Positions 53,978-62,402 of a stretch of DNA of 64,000 bases are shown piece after piece (the first letter of the stretch is position 1; each line of letters opens with the position of its first letter). This DNA comes from Desulfatibacillum aliphaticivorans DSM 15576 (GTDB lineage Bacteria; Desulfobacterota; Desulfobacteria; Desulfobacterales; Desulfatibacillaceae): positions 1 through 64,000 of the forward strand of contig NZ_AUCT01000022.1 of the NCBI RefSeq assembly GCF_000429905.1, in the 5' to 3' direction. Both the position numbers and the translations under genes were made by a program. Under the pieces are notes generated by a model. The model was given only the letters and a program-made list of their open reading frames with translations, did not search any database and was not told the DNA's origin.

Positions 53978-55534
53978 ATGTCGAACAAGGACGAACAAGC
54001 ATCCTTTGATCCGGTGATTGCGCCTTCGAGCCGTTCCGTGGCCGATTCCATCACGGCCATTGAAAAGGCTCTTTCGGAAAGGCCTAAATTGAGCATTCGT
54101 ATTCGCATCACCATGGCTTTTACCATTGCGTTCCTGTTCTCGTTCGCAATCGCCATATCCTCCATTGTGTTCATATCACGCCTGAACGCCAACCAGGAGC
54201 ACCTGGACCGGGTCGGCGCCCTGGTTTTCAACATAGAGCAAGCCCGCCGGCACGAAAAAAACTTTTTCCTATACGGCGCCAAGACGGACATCTTTGACGC
54301 TCTCGCCAGCATCCAACTGGCGACGGAAGCGTTTCACGGCAAGGCGCAGGGAATCAGGCCCCTGGTGAGCGAGGACATCTTCACTCAGGTGGAAGCGGAG
54401 CTGAAGGAATACTCGGCTTTGCTGACCGAAATAAGCCATGCGCCCGCAATGCCGACGGCGCAGGAGGACGGCGACAAAGGATTGGAGGCCAGGGTGCGCG
54501 TGGCCGGGCATCAGGTTATGACCCACGCCACGGACCTTATGAATCAGGCCCACCTCAAAGTCCGGGCCATGGCGCATATGTTCATGGTCGCCGCTATTTT
54601 CATCATCATCCTGAATCTCATCGTGATGATTTGGGTGGCCACGGAAATGGCGCGCCAGATCCTGCAGCCTTTGGGAAGGTTTGTGGGATATGCGGAAAGA
54701 ATCGGCGCCGGGGATTTTCGTCCGGTCACGCCCCAGCGGAAGTATCGGGACGAATTTTCCAACCTGGCCATCGCCATCAACAGCATGGTGCGGGAGCTTT
54801 TGGAGAAGCACGAAGAGCTTCTGCAATCCCGCAAAATGGCCGCCGTGGGCACTCTGACCTCGGGCATCGCCCATGAGTTGAACAATCCCCTGAACAACAT
54901 AAGCCTGACCACGGAAACCCTGTTGGAAGGGATGGAGGATTACACCCGGGAAGAAGCCCTGGAAATGCTGAGGGATATCTTTCTCCAGGTGGAGCGGGCC
55001 AGCGGCACGGTGAAAAACCTCCTGGATTTCACCCGCAAGGATCAGGCGAGATTCGAACCCGTGGACCTGGGCGAGGTTGTGGAGTCCAGCTTTCAACTGG
55101 TGGAAAACGAATGCTCCCTGAACGAGGTGGAGACGCAAAACCTCATCGACATCGGCCTGCCGAAAGCCCGCGCCAATTTTAGAAACCTTCAGCAAGTCCT
55201 GTTGAATATGTTCCTGAACGCCATCCACGCCATGCCCGAAGGCGGCAAGATCGATGTGGAATCCCATCTGGAAGGCGATTGGCTGAAAATGGATATCGCC
55301 GATACCGGCAGCGGCATCGAGAAAAAAAACCTGGAACGCATTTTCGATCCCTTCTTCACCACAAAGGAAGTGGGCCGGGGCACCGGCCTGGGCCTTTCCG
55401 TCAGTTACGGGATCATCGAGAAAATGGGCGGCAGAATTACCGTCGCCAGCGAAGTGGGCGAAGGCACGACCTTTTCCATTTTCCTGCCCGTCTGGGAGGA
55501 AGATGCTTTGGATCACGATGCGCACGAGCATTAG
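53978..55534 (+). CDS. HAMP-domain sensor histidine kinase
   Basis: The 518-residue kinase has a cytoplasmic lead of about 45 residues, membrane helices near 46-68 and 207-226, and an alpha-helical periplasmic sensor between them. A HAMP linker (~227-280) follows, then the dimerisation domain with phosphoacceptor H299 (GIAHELNNPLN), and the ATPase domain with NMFLNAIHAMP, DTGSGIEKKNLERIFDPFFTTK and GTGLGLSVSYGII. It ends the rightward operon. Its likely partners are the receiver-only protein of this operon or the interrupted sigma-54 activator. Confidence 0.92.
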   Translation: MSNKDEQASFDPVIAPSSRSVADSITAIEKALSERPKLSIRIRITMAFTIAFLFSFAIAISSIVFISRLNANQEHLDRVGALVFNIEQARRHEKNFFLYGAKTDIFDALASIQLATEAFHGKAQGIRPLVSEDIFTQVEAELKEYSALLTEISHAPAMPTAQEDGDKGLEARVRVAGHQVMTHATDLMNQAHLKVRAMAHMFMVAAIFIIILNLIVMIWVATEMARQILQPLGRFVGYAERIGAGDFRPVTPQRKYRDEFSNLAIAINSMVRELLEKHEELLQSRKMAAVGTLTSGIAHELNNPLNNISLTTETLLEGMEDYTREEALEMLRDIFLQVERASGTVKNLLDFTRKDQARFEPVDLGEVVESSFQLVENECSLNEVETQNLIDIGLPKARANFRNLQQVLLNMFLNAIHAMPEGGKIDVESHLEGDWLKMDIADTGSGIEKKNLERIFDPFFTTKEVGRGTGLGLSVSYGIIEKMGGRITVASEVGEGTTFSIFLPVWEEDALDHDAHEH

Positions 55535-55607
55535 TTGGAAGGGGTCGCCGAACCGACCATCATTGGAATTTGATTTTTTATTTGTATGCAGCTTTGAGCA
55601 ATAGAAT

Positions 55608-55651
55608 GGGGACGCCCGGGAATATTGCCCCGTATTCCACGGACGCCCCCC
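55608..55651. terminator. Inverted repeat between convergent operons
   Basis: GGGGACGCCCGGGAATA and TATTCCACGGACGCCCCC form an imperfect stem of about 17 bp with a seven-base loop, 73 bases after the kinase stop and 42 before the receiver-CBS stop. T-runs are absent, but the position fits a bidirectional terminator. Confidence 0.5.
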
Positions 55652-55693
55652 TGGGTTTATCTTCCGACAGGAGTCAAACCCAATTCGATTTTT

Positions 55694-56602
55694 TTATTCT
55701 TTCAAAATCCTGCCCATTTCAAACAGGATGTCCTGTTTCCGTATGATGCCCAGAACCTCTCCCTGGTCCGTCACGGCCAGTCTGCCGGTTTCATTTTGAA
55801 GCATGGAATACACGGCCTCCATGAGATTGGCGTCGGCGTCTATGGTGAGCGGCGCCGGGCTCATGATATCCTTCAGGCGCGTGTTGGCGTTTTGCGCCAG
55901 TTGGGCGCATAGAATGCCTCTCCAGAACATGGGGGAATACTGGATGCTGTCCGCCGTGGACGGCTTGGGGGCCGAAAGATAGGCGGGCACCACCGCGTTA
56001 AAGATGTCCTCTATGGCCAGCACGCCCAGCATCTTTCCGGAGGAGGACAAGACCAGCAGGGAATTGTGCCCCGACTCCGTCAGGCTGGAGGTGTTGTCCC
56101 GGCCCAGGTAGGACTGTTTCAGCGTAGCCACGGCGTCTTTCAGGGTGGCGTTTTCCGCCAGGGTGCTGTAGGCGCTGATGGGGATCATGACGTCCCGCAC
56201 CAGCTTTTCGGAGTCTCCGTTTCCCGCGTCATGCCCGCTTTGCCGATATGCGTCGGTAATGCGGGAGGCCAGCAGATCCATGGAGCAGGGCTTGGACAGG
56301 TAGTCGAAGGCGCCCTGATCCTTGGCTCTTTCCGCCGACGGCAGGGCGCCGTGGCCGGTCAGCATGATCACCGGAGTATCCGGGCTGATTTTTTTGATTT
56401 CCTTCAAAACCTCATGGCCGCTGATTCCCGGCATTTTAATGTCCAGGATCACCACATCAGGCTTTTCCTTGATCATAGTCAGGGCCTGCTCTCCGGTGGC
56501 GGCCGCCAAGGTTTCAAAGCCTCGTTTATCCAGGATCCTTTTCGTAGTGGCCCGAAATTGATCCTCGTCATCCACCAGCAGGACTTTTATGGACTCGTTC
56601 AT
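55694..56602 (-). CDS. Receiver domain fused to CBS pair
   Basis: The 302-residue protein has an N-terminal receiver with D11/D12, phosphoacceptor D54 (VILDIKMPG) and K105 in YLSKPC. A CBS pair follows (residues ~145-300): VRDVMIPISAYSTLAENATLKDAVATLK, LGVLAIEDIFN, LKDIMSPAPLTIDADANLMEAV and VLGIIRKQDILF. CBS pairs bind adenosine ligands such as AMP or ATP, so this regulator could join phosphorylation with energy state. It is the last gene of the leftward operon, ~100 bases after the YIP1-like gene. Confidence 0.92.
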   Translation of the reverse strand: MNESIKVLLVDDEDQFRATTKRILDKRGFETLAAATGEQALTMIKEKPDVVILDIKMPGISGHEVLKEIKKISPDTPVIMLTGHGALPSAERAKDQGAFDYLSKPCSMDLLASRITDAYRQSGHDAGNGDSEKLVRDVMIPISAYSTLAENATLKDAVATLKQSYLGRDNTSSLTESGHNSLLVLSSSGKMLGVLAIEDIFNAVVPAYLSAPKPSTADSIQYSPMFWRGILCAQLAQNANTRLKDIMSPAPLTIDADANLMEAVYSMLQNETGRLAVTDQGEVLGIIRKQDILFEMGRILKE

Positions 56603-56699
56603 ATATTTCCTCCCGCGCAGGCCGGAAGATTATCCGGGCCTGCGCCAAAAAAGGGCGATTTCGCCGTGGGCGATTTCCTCTATTTTCACCAGGCTTTTT

Positions 56700-57245
56700 T
56701 CAAACCCCTTTCAAACCTGCTATGGCAAGCATGAGGGACCAGAAAAAAACATTGGTCGTCACAAAGGCGGCCAACGCCGCCAGGATTGATTTCAGCCAGG
56801 ATATTTTACACGCCTTGACCGTTCCAAGAATAATCAAGATCCATCTCCAGGGTTCGGTAAACCACACAAACAAAGGAATCCAGGCGGCCAGCATGGTCAC
56901 GCCGGAAGCATAGGCGTGTACGGCCATGACGGCTCTGAATTTGACTGTCCGTCCCGTGAACATGGTCATGAACAGGAAGCATACCGCGGCGGAAACCATG
57001 GGCATAAACAAGGCGTTAATAAAATACACGCCCGCCATGATCGCGTAATCATGGGCTATACAGGTGAGGCTGGCGCCTGTAAAAAACAGGGCGCTGGCCA
57101 GCAGAAATCCCAAGGGTTTGGTTATGGGCGCATCTTCGTCCAGGGATTCAAAAAATACCCCCGGCCTGCTTAACACCCCGGTCAGGGCTTGAAAGTAGCC
57201 GATAATTCCCGAGTTATTAGGTCTTGCTTTTTCCGCCAAATCCAT
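56700..57245 (-). CDS. YIP1-like membrane protein
   Basis: The 181-residue protein has five membrane segments (near residues 47-66, 70-90, 98-120, 125-142 and 155-178) after a cytoplasmic lead with FQALTGVLSRPGVFFESL, the typical opening of bacterial YIP1-family proteins. These are found beside transporters but have no assigned activity. It lies 30 bases after a 53-residue membrane protein gene and is part of the SLC13 operon. Confidence 0.78.
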   Translation of the reverse strand: MDLAEKARPNNSGIIGYFQALTGVLSRPGVFFESLDEDAPITKPLGFLLASALFFTGASLTCIAHDYAIMAGVYFINALFMPMVSAAVCFLFMTMFTGRTVKFRAVMAVHAYASGVTMLAAWIPLFVWFTEPWRWILIILGTVKACKISWLKSILAALAAFVTTNVFFWSLMLAIAGLKGV

Positions 57246-57275
57246 AATTTCCGTCTTCCTTTGCTGATAGGGGGT

Positions 57276-57437
57276 TTACAAAACGCCCAATCTGCCCAGA
57301 ACTCCCAGGAGCAGCATGACTCCTGTGAGCACAAAGAAGATGAGCCTTTCCGTATCCCGGTCAAAGTAGGTCCGTCCTTTTTCGTGGACAAACCGCTTGG
57401 CATTGTCGTCTCTGACCTTTCCTTCAAATGGATGCAT
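57276..57437 (-). CDS. 53-residue single-pass membrane protein
   Basis: This short frame starts at an ATG eight bases after AGGAGG and ends in TAA at 57276. The product has a charged N-terminal half (MHPFEGKVRDDNAKRF, then HEKGRTYFDRDTER) and one membrane helix (LIFFVLTGVMLLLGVLG). An ATG two codons upstream is too close to the ribosome-binding site. It sits between the SLC13 and YIP1-like genes on the same strand, so it may be a small subunit or regulator of the carrier. It falls below the size usually called by gene finders. Confidence 0.75.
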   Translation of the reverse strand: MHPFEGKVRDDNAKRFVHEKGRTYFDRDTERLIFFVLTGVMLLLGVLGRLGVL

Positions 57438-57476
57438 GCGCATTTCCTCCTTGGCTGAATGTTTTTCCCGGCGGCC

Positions 57477-59330
57477 TTAGAAAGCCGGCAAGCCGGAGAA
57501 CCCCCTGAAGCACCAGTAAACCGAAACTAATAGGATCACCACGATGTTGGCGACGAACCACATGGGGAGTCCCACCCGCAGGTAGTCCTTGGGCTCCAGG
57601 TATCCGCCCGCGTAAACAATGGCGTTGGGCGGAGTGCCGATGATCAGGCAGTAGGCGAAGGACGAAGCCATTGCCGTACCCATGGCCATAAAAGGCAGAT
57701 ACGTGGTGCCGGGATGGACCAGGCCGGCCATATTCAGGGAGATGGGGCCCACTGCCGCTGCAGCCGGGCCGTCCGCCATGAGGTTGGTGAGCACCGCAGT
57801 GAGGCCGTTGTTCACAAGCATCAGAGGCAGGCCCGAGTCCATGCCCAGAGGCGCCAGGGCGTCCAGGATGCTCCTGGCCATCCAGTAAGCGGCGCCCGTG
57901 CTGTCCAGAGTGCGGCCGAAGATGATGGCGCCGGCGTACAGCCACACAACGCCCCAGTCAACGCGTTCCTGATAGTCGCGCCAGTTGCACACACCGGTAA
58001 GCAGGTAGGCCACGGCGCCGGCCACGGCGATGACGCCGATGCCCAAACGGACGGGATAGATGCCCATGTCGAAAAAGGCCTTTTCCGTAAACCAGCCGAA
58101 GACCATGACCACAAAAATCACGAAGGCCCAGATTTGCTTGGAGTTCCACTTGCCCATTTTGTTTATTTCGCGGGACAACTGATCCATGGCGGGCGCCAGG
58201 GAGTGAATTTGGGGCTTAAACCGCCAGTTGACCATGAACCAGGTGATGGGGATCATGATGATCAAAAAGGGAAAGCAGTAGGTGACCCACTGGAAGTATC
58301 CGATGTCCATGCCGAACATATCGTTCAGATAGGTCATCATGATAACGTTCCTTGCGCCGCCCGAAGGAGCGCCGGGGCCGCCGATGTTGCACGCCATGGC
58401 GATGGCGATCATGAGCAGCTTGGCCAGTTCCTTGTCTTCAGGAACCTCTTTGCTCAGGCTGTTTTGATATAAAAGGATGCCGATGGGCAAGAACATGGCG
58501 GCCAGGGCGTGGTCGGAAATAAAGGCTGCCAAGGGGGTAATGATGACGAAGAAAATCAGGGTGACCCACTTGACGTTTGGCACGGCCAGCTTCTTGAACA
58601 TCATGAGGCACACCCTTTTGTCCACCCCGGTTTTTACAAACGCGGCGGCGAACATAAGGCTGCCCATGATAAACCAGCAGGCGTCGCTCCAATAAAGCCC
58701 GGCCACGTCGTTGCGGGACACCACCCCGGTAAACACCAGTATGAGGCCGATGCAGAAGGCAACGCCCGGCAACGGAATGCACTCCGTCAGGAAGCAGAAC
58801 ACCACGAAAGCCATCATGGCTATGGCCACCTTGATGTGCCAGGCGCCCTTGTCCGCAGCGGCTTTGTCCTTGCCGGTCAGCTCCTCGTATTTCAGGTCGT
58901 GCTTTCGGAGTTTCAGGGCGTCCTGCATCATTTTCCCGAAGGCCTCGGCGGACAGATTATTCTCGACATAGGCCTGGGCTTTGTCAAAATTGGCCTGCGT
59001 GGCCTCAATGTCGTATTTGGAACACCATTTCATGTTGCGTTTCATAAAGCGGTCTTTAGTCAACGCGCCCATGCGCAGGTTCTGTTCCATCATCTTGGCC
59101 AGCAAAAGCTGCCATTGATCGGCATCGGCGCTGGTTTCGCCGAAAAGTTCTTGAGTGATAGAGTTAACGACGACTTTGGTCCCCACCTTGTATTCGGCTC
59201 CCACGTCTTTCATTCCGTAAGGCGTAGGCAGGATGAGGATGACGAAAAATAAAATCACCGGAATGCTGAACAATTTCCAATCGACGAACTTGTCGTAGCC
59301 GGTGGCCTTTCCCTTTTTTGTGTCTGACAT
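57477..59330 (-). CDS. SLC13-family (DASS) anion carrier with a large N-terminal insert
   Basis: The 617-residue protein has a first helix near residue 20-40, then a ~115-residue hydrophilic segment (residues ~45-160) rich in K, E and Q. About eleven further helices carry the two SLC13 motifs: SDHALAAMFLPIGILLYQNS near residue 275 and GTPPNAIVYAGGYL near 575. CNIGGPGAPSGGARNVIM replaces the first SNT-type sodium/substrate site. The family imports dicarboxylates or sulfate with sodium. The insert is not usual for the family and may be a regulatory domain. It is 40 bases from the gene for the 53-residue protein. Confidence 0.9.
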   Translation of the reverse strand: MSDTKKGKATGYDKFVDWKLFSIPVILFFVILILPTPYGMKDVGAEYKVGTKVVVNSITQELFGETSADADQWQLLLAKMMEQNLRMGALTKDRFMKRNMKWCSKYDIEATQANFDKAQAYVENNLSAEAFGKMMQDALKLRKHDLKYEELTGKDKAAADKGAWHIKVAIAMMAFVVFCFLTECIPLPGVAFCIGLILVFTGVVSRNDVAGLYWSDACWFIMGSLMFAAAFVKTGVDKRVCLMMFKKLAVPNVKWVTLIFFVIITPLAAFISDHALAAMFLPIGILLYQNSLSKEVPEDKELAKLLMIAIAMACNIGGPGAPSGGARNVIMMTYLNDMFGMDIGYFQWVTYCFPFLIIMIPITWFMVNWRFKPQIHSLAPAMDQLSREINKMGKWNSKQIWAFVIFVVMVFGWFTEKAFFDMGIYPVRLGIGVIAVAGAVAYLLTGVCNWRDYQERVDWGVVWLYAGAIIFGRTLDSTGAAYWMARSILDALAPLGMDSGLPLMLVNNGLTAVLTNLMADGPAAAAVGPISLNMAGLVHPGTTYLPFMAMGTAMASSFAYCLIIGTPPNAIVYAGGYLEPKDYLRVGLPMWFVANIVVILLVSVYWCFRGFSGLPAF

Positions 59331-59372
59331 GGCGATCTCCTGAACTTTATTGGACGGCCTGGAGGCAGGCGC

Positions 59373-59825
59373 CTACTCCGCCTTTTGCCTGAGTATTTCC
59401 CTGGGAGACTTGACGTATGACCGGGCCTGGGCCATGGAAATCCGCTCCTCAATTCCCTTGCGCCTCCTAAAGGCTTCTTCCACCCTGCCCAACAGATCGT
59501 TGATGTCGCACGGCTTCATGACGTAATCAGATGCCCCGGATTTCATGCCGTCCACCGCATCCTCCACGGTGGCATGCCCGGTCAGCATGATCACCTCCGT
59601 AAGCGGGTAAAGGGTTTTGATTTTTTTGAGCGTTTCCAGACCGTCCATGCCGGGCATTTTTACATCCAGAACAACCACGTGGACGGTGTGCATGCCTAGC
59701 AATTCCAAAGATTCTTCCCCGCTGGAGGCGGTGAGCGCTTCGTATCCCGCCTTGGTGAGGAGTTTTTTCGTGGTTTCCAGAAATCTTTCCTCATCATCCA
59801 CCAGCATCAGTTTTAATTTCTCCAT
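59373..59825 (-). CDS. Receiver-only response regulator with short tail
   Basis: The start at 59825 follows AAGGAG; the frame is open 14 codons further without a signal. The 150-residue product is a receiver with D10/D11, phosphoacceptor D54 (VVLDVKMPG), the MLTGHATVEDAV switch and K103 in VMKPC. The remaining 30 residues are a charged helix. With no DNA-binding domain it may act on the carrier or on another protein. It is placed between the Cache kinase and the SLC13 carrier in the leftward operon. Confidence 0.92.
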   Translation of the reverse strand: MEKLKLMLVDDEERFLETTKKLLTKAGYEALTASSGEESLELLGMHTVHVVVLDVKMPGMDGLETLKKIKTLYPLTEVIMLTGHATVEDAVDGMKSGASDYVMKPCDINDLLGRVEEAFRRRKGIEERISMAQARSYVKSPREILRQKAE

Positions 59826-59886
59826 CCCTTGCTCCTTTCCCGGATGGCCGGTCATTACGACGTGCAATTCGGCCAGCCATTTTTGG

Positions 59887-61572
59887 TCATCCCGCCGCCG
59901 GCAGGGTAATCACGAATTCGGTTCCCACGCCCGGCTCGCTGTTAACGGTTATATTCCCACCCATTTTTTCAATAATTCCGTAGCAAATGGACAACCCAAG
60001 GCCAGTCCCTTTGCCCACGGGTTTGGTCGAGAAAAAGGGCGTAAAAATCTTTTCCATATTTTCCTGAGAAATGCCGCCGCCGTTATCCTTAACCCGGATG
60101 ACCGCCTTATCGCCTTCCCGGTTGCAGTCCAGCTTCAACTCTCCGCCGCCTGCGGTTCCGTGCCTGTCCACCATGGCGTAGATAGCGTTGTTAATCAGGT
60201 TGAGCAGCACTTGTTGAAGCTGTGCCGGATCGGCGTTAACCCGTATTGGGGGGGGCTCGGTTTGGAGGGATAGGGCAACGCCGTCCAGCTCAGCCTTTCG
60301 GGCGATCATGTGCGTCACTTCGGGGAGGGTTTCGCACAGATCAATTGTCTGGGGAGTCAAATCTTTTTGCCGGGCGAATTTTAATATGGCGCTTGTGATG
60401 GATGCGCACCGGTCCACCTGCTTTTTGATTTGCTCCAAGGAGTCTTCCATATCCCTGGAGTCCTCGGATTCCTGCAACTCGCCGCGTTTTTTCAGGTCGG
60501 GGATTATAGTGTCGATAAGCGCGCTTTCCGCCCTGATAATCTGTAAGGGGTTGTTGATCTCGTGGGCGAACCCGGAAGACATCTCGCCAATCTCGGCAAG
60601 CCTCCCGGCCACCACCAATTGCTGGTTAAGCTGGCTTTTTTCCTGGTCTGCCTGCTGAATCCGGGCGATAATCCGGTTGCTCATATAAAAGGCCAGGACT
60701 GAAATCATGGCGCCGCCGACCAGGGCGATTATCAAGACCCAAAAGCCCGCCTGGTTAAGGTCTGCAAAGGTGTCGGACGTCTCCTGCCTGGCAACCAGCA
60801 GCCAGGGCTGCGAGGGCAGCCAGGTGGTGACGTAAAGATATTCGCTGGCGTTCTTGTCTTTTAGTATGCAACTGCGGGCGCCATGATGCTGCGTGAGAAG
60901 GTTTTCCGCCGCCGGATCCAGTTCCATCAGGTCTCCGCCCGACCGGCGGCTGGTCTGGAACACGCCTTCCTGATTCAGGATGTAAGCCTCGCCCGTCTTG
61001 CCCATGCGGACCTTCTCCACCACTTCCGTAAACAGATAGGGATCGATGGTGGCCCGCAACACCCATGTCCTGTCTTCATCCTTCTGGGCAATGGCGATTA
61101 CAAAATGAGGGACTTTTCTGAACCCCTTAAATATATCGGATACGTAACTGCCGTTTTTCCTGACCTGATTGAACCATTGGGAGTCTGAATAGAGTTTGCC
61201 GGCAAGCTCGTAGGGGCCGTGATAGGCCACATGCACCCCGGCCTGGTCAAAAATGCCCAGGTCCAAAAACGCGTTGGACTCTTTTTGAAGAATTTTGAAA
61301 ACCTGGGACAAGGTTTTCTGGTCGCTCAACGATTCATACCCATAGGCTTCAGCCACAAAGCCCAGGTCTGCCTTACGCTCTTTCAAAAAGGTGTCCACCA
61401 GGCCGGCGTGGTCCTCCACAATCCTCTCCATCTTGGAAACGGCGTCCGCCTTTGTGGATATGGAAAAATGCTCGTACGCCACCACCGCCGCCAATACAAA
61501 AGGAACCAGGGGGGTGATAAGCATGCTGGCCAAAATTTTTCTTTTTAACGAGAAATAGTGATTTTCTTGCAT
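59887..61572 (-). CDS. Cache-domain sensor histidine kinase
   Basis: The 561-residue kinase has membrane helices near residues 14-32 and 280-302. Between them is a double-Cache-type periplasmic sensor with DLGIFDQAGVHVAYHGPYEL and GKTGEAYILNQEGVFQT, as in dicarboxylate and amino-acid sensors. The kinase core has phosphoacceptor H337 (GFAHEINNPLQII), NLINNAIYAMV, DNGGGISQENMEKIFTPFFSTK and GTGLGLSICYGII. DctB-like control of the co-transcribed SLC13 carrier is the obvious reading, although the paired regulator lacks an output domain. Confidence 0.92.
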   Translation of the reverse strand: MQENHYFSLKRKILASMLITPLVPFVLAAVVAYEHFSISTKADAVSKMERIVEDHAGLVDTFLKERKADLGFVAEAYGYESLSDQKTLSQVFKILQKESNAFLDLGIFDQAGVHVAYHGPYELAGKLYSDSQWFNQVRKNGSYVSDIFKGFRKVPHFVIAIAQKDEDRTWVLRATIDPYLFTEVVEKVRMGKTGEAYILNQEGVFQTSRRSGGDLMELDPAAENLLTQHHGARSCILKDKNASEYLYVTTWLPSQPWLLVARQETSDTFADLNQAGFWVLIIALVGGAMISVLAFYMSNRIIARIQQADQEKSQLNQQLVVAGRLAEIGEMSSGFAHEINNPLQIIRAESALIDTIIPDLKKRGELQESEDSRDMEDSLEQIKKQVDRCASITSAILKFARQKDLTPQTIDLCETLPEVTHMIARKAELDGVALSLQTEPPPIRVNADPAQLQQVLLNLINNAIYAMVDRHGTAGGGELKLDCNREGDKAVIRVKDNGGGISQENMEKIFTPFFSTKPVGKGTGLGLSICYGIIEKMGGNITVNSEPGVGTEFVITLPAAG

Positions 61573-61631
61573 TGCGGCCCCATTAACCTTGGATTAATTG
61601 CGGTACGTAAAACGTTCCGGAAAGCTATATT

Positions 61632-61647
61632 GGCAGGATTGGCGCCA
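61632..61647 (-). promoter_or_regulatory. Candidate sigma-54 promoter of the Cache kinase/SLC13 operon
   Basis: On the minus strand TGGCGCC-AATC-CTGCC keeps the GG and GC pairs ten bases apart. It shares TGGCGCC with the promoter at 46858, but the -12 part (CTGC instead of TTGC) is weaker. The predicted start is about 50 bases before the kinase start codon. Confidence 0.4.
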
Positions 61648-62246
61648 AGGGGATGCAGGATGGCTATTTTTGAATAACAAATTAAAATTACAGTAAAATT
61701 GAATGGTGAAATTATTGAAACAACCAGAAGAGGGACCGCTTTCTTTGTCAGGTATCTTTACGGGCTGTAAAAGCTCTCTAGCGGGATTCCCCCATGAACC
61801 CGGCCTCGCCGGCAGACGGGACATCCGTTGCAGGAACGCACATCAAGTTGCTTTTAAACAGGCAGGCTTTGAGTTGGGGAGACATGAACCTTATCTCAAC
61901 TCTTTTGCCGGAAGAACATAAACTTTTGACGAGATGAAGTCGCGCCTTCCCTCTCCGGATGGATCATCCCGCCGCCCTCCTTTGTTGCGATGAGGGGGGA
62001 GCGAGACATGTGGGAAGAGGCGCCGGCGGGCGGTTCTTAAGAAAGTGGGGGCTGCGTCAGCCTTCAAAACCGTCAGCTTTTTTTACAGTTTGAAAAAATT
62101 TCATAAAGACCCGTCAAATCCCTCTGCATGTCATTTTTACAATCTGAAAAAACCCTCTTGCCAGACATGCACACAAGGCTCTATAATTATAGTAAATAGT
62201 ATAGTTATTAGAGCTCCTTCATTTGTTGTAAGATTTTCTGGCGCCT

Positions 62247-62262
62247 TGGCAAAGGCTTTGCT
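62247..62262 (+). promoter_or_regulatory. Sigma-54-type promoter of the third kinase/regulator pair
   Basis: TGGCAAA-GGCT-TTGCT matches the -24/-12 consensus TGGCACG-N4-TTGCW at all core bases. Transcription should start near 62273, about 130 bases before the kinase start at 62403. No other promoter stands out in front of this gene. Confidence 0.6.
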
Positions 62263-62402
62263 ATGTGTTTCATGGTGTGTAAACCGGCGTTAACGGCTTC
62301 CTGCGCGTTGCAGGTTGAAAAGCATTCCGCCCATTATCGCCAACCCCGGCCCGTAGCTCTGTTTTTTCGGTGAGCGACGCGCTAATGACTACAGGAGTTC
62401 TG

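Larger units (their letters stand above)
61573..62402. other. Intergenic regulatory region between divergent kinase genes
   Basis: The 830 bases between the two kinase genes contain no frame with coding character or family resemblance. They hold the two sigma-54-type promoters listed separately, one in each direction, 600 bases apart. Between them lie AT-rich stretches near 61655-61735 and 62085-62220 that could bind an activator or IHF, and a CCGCCGCCCTCC-containing stretch near 61970. No repeat family is recognised. Confidence 0.5.
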
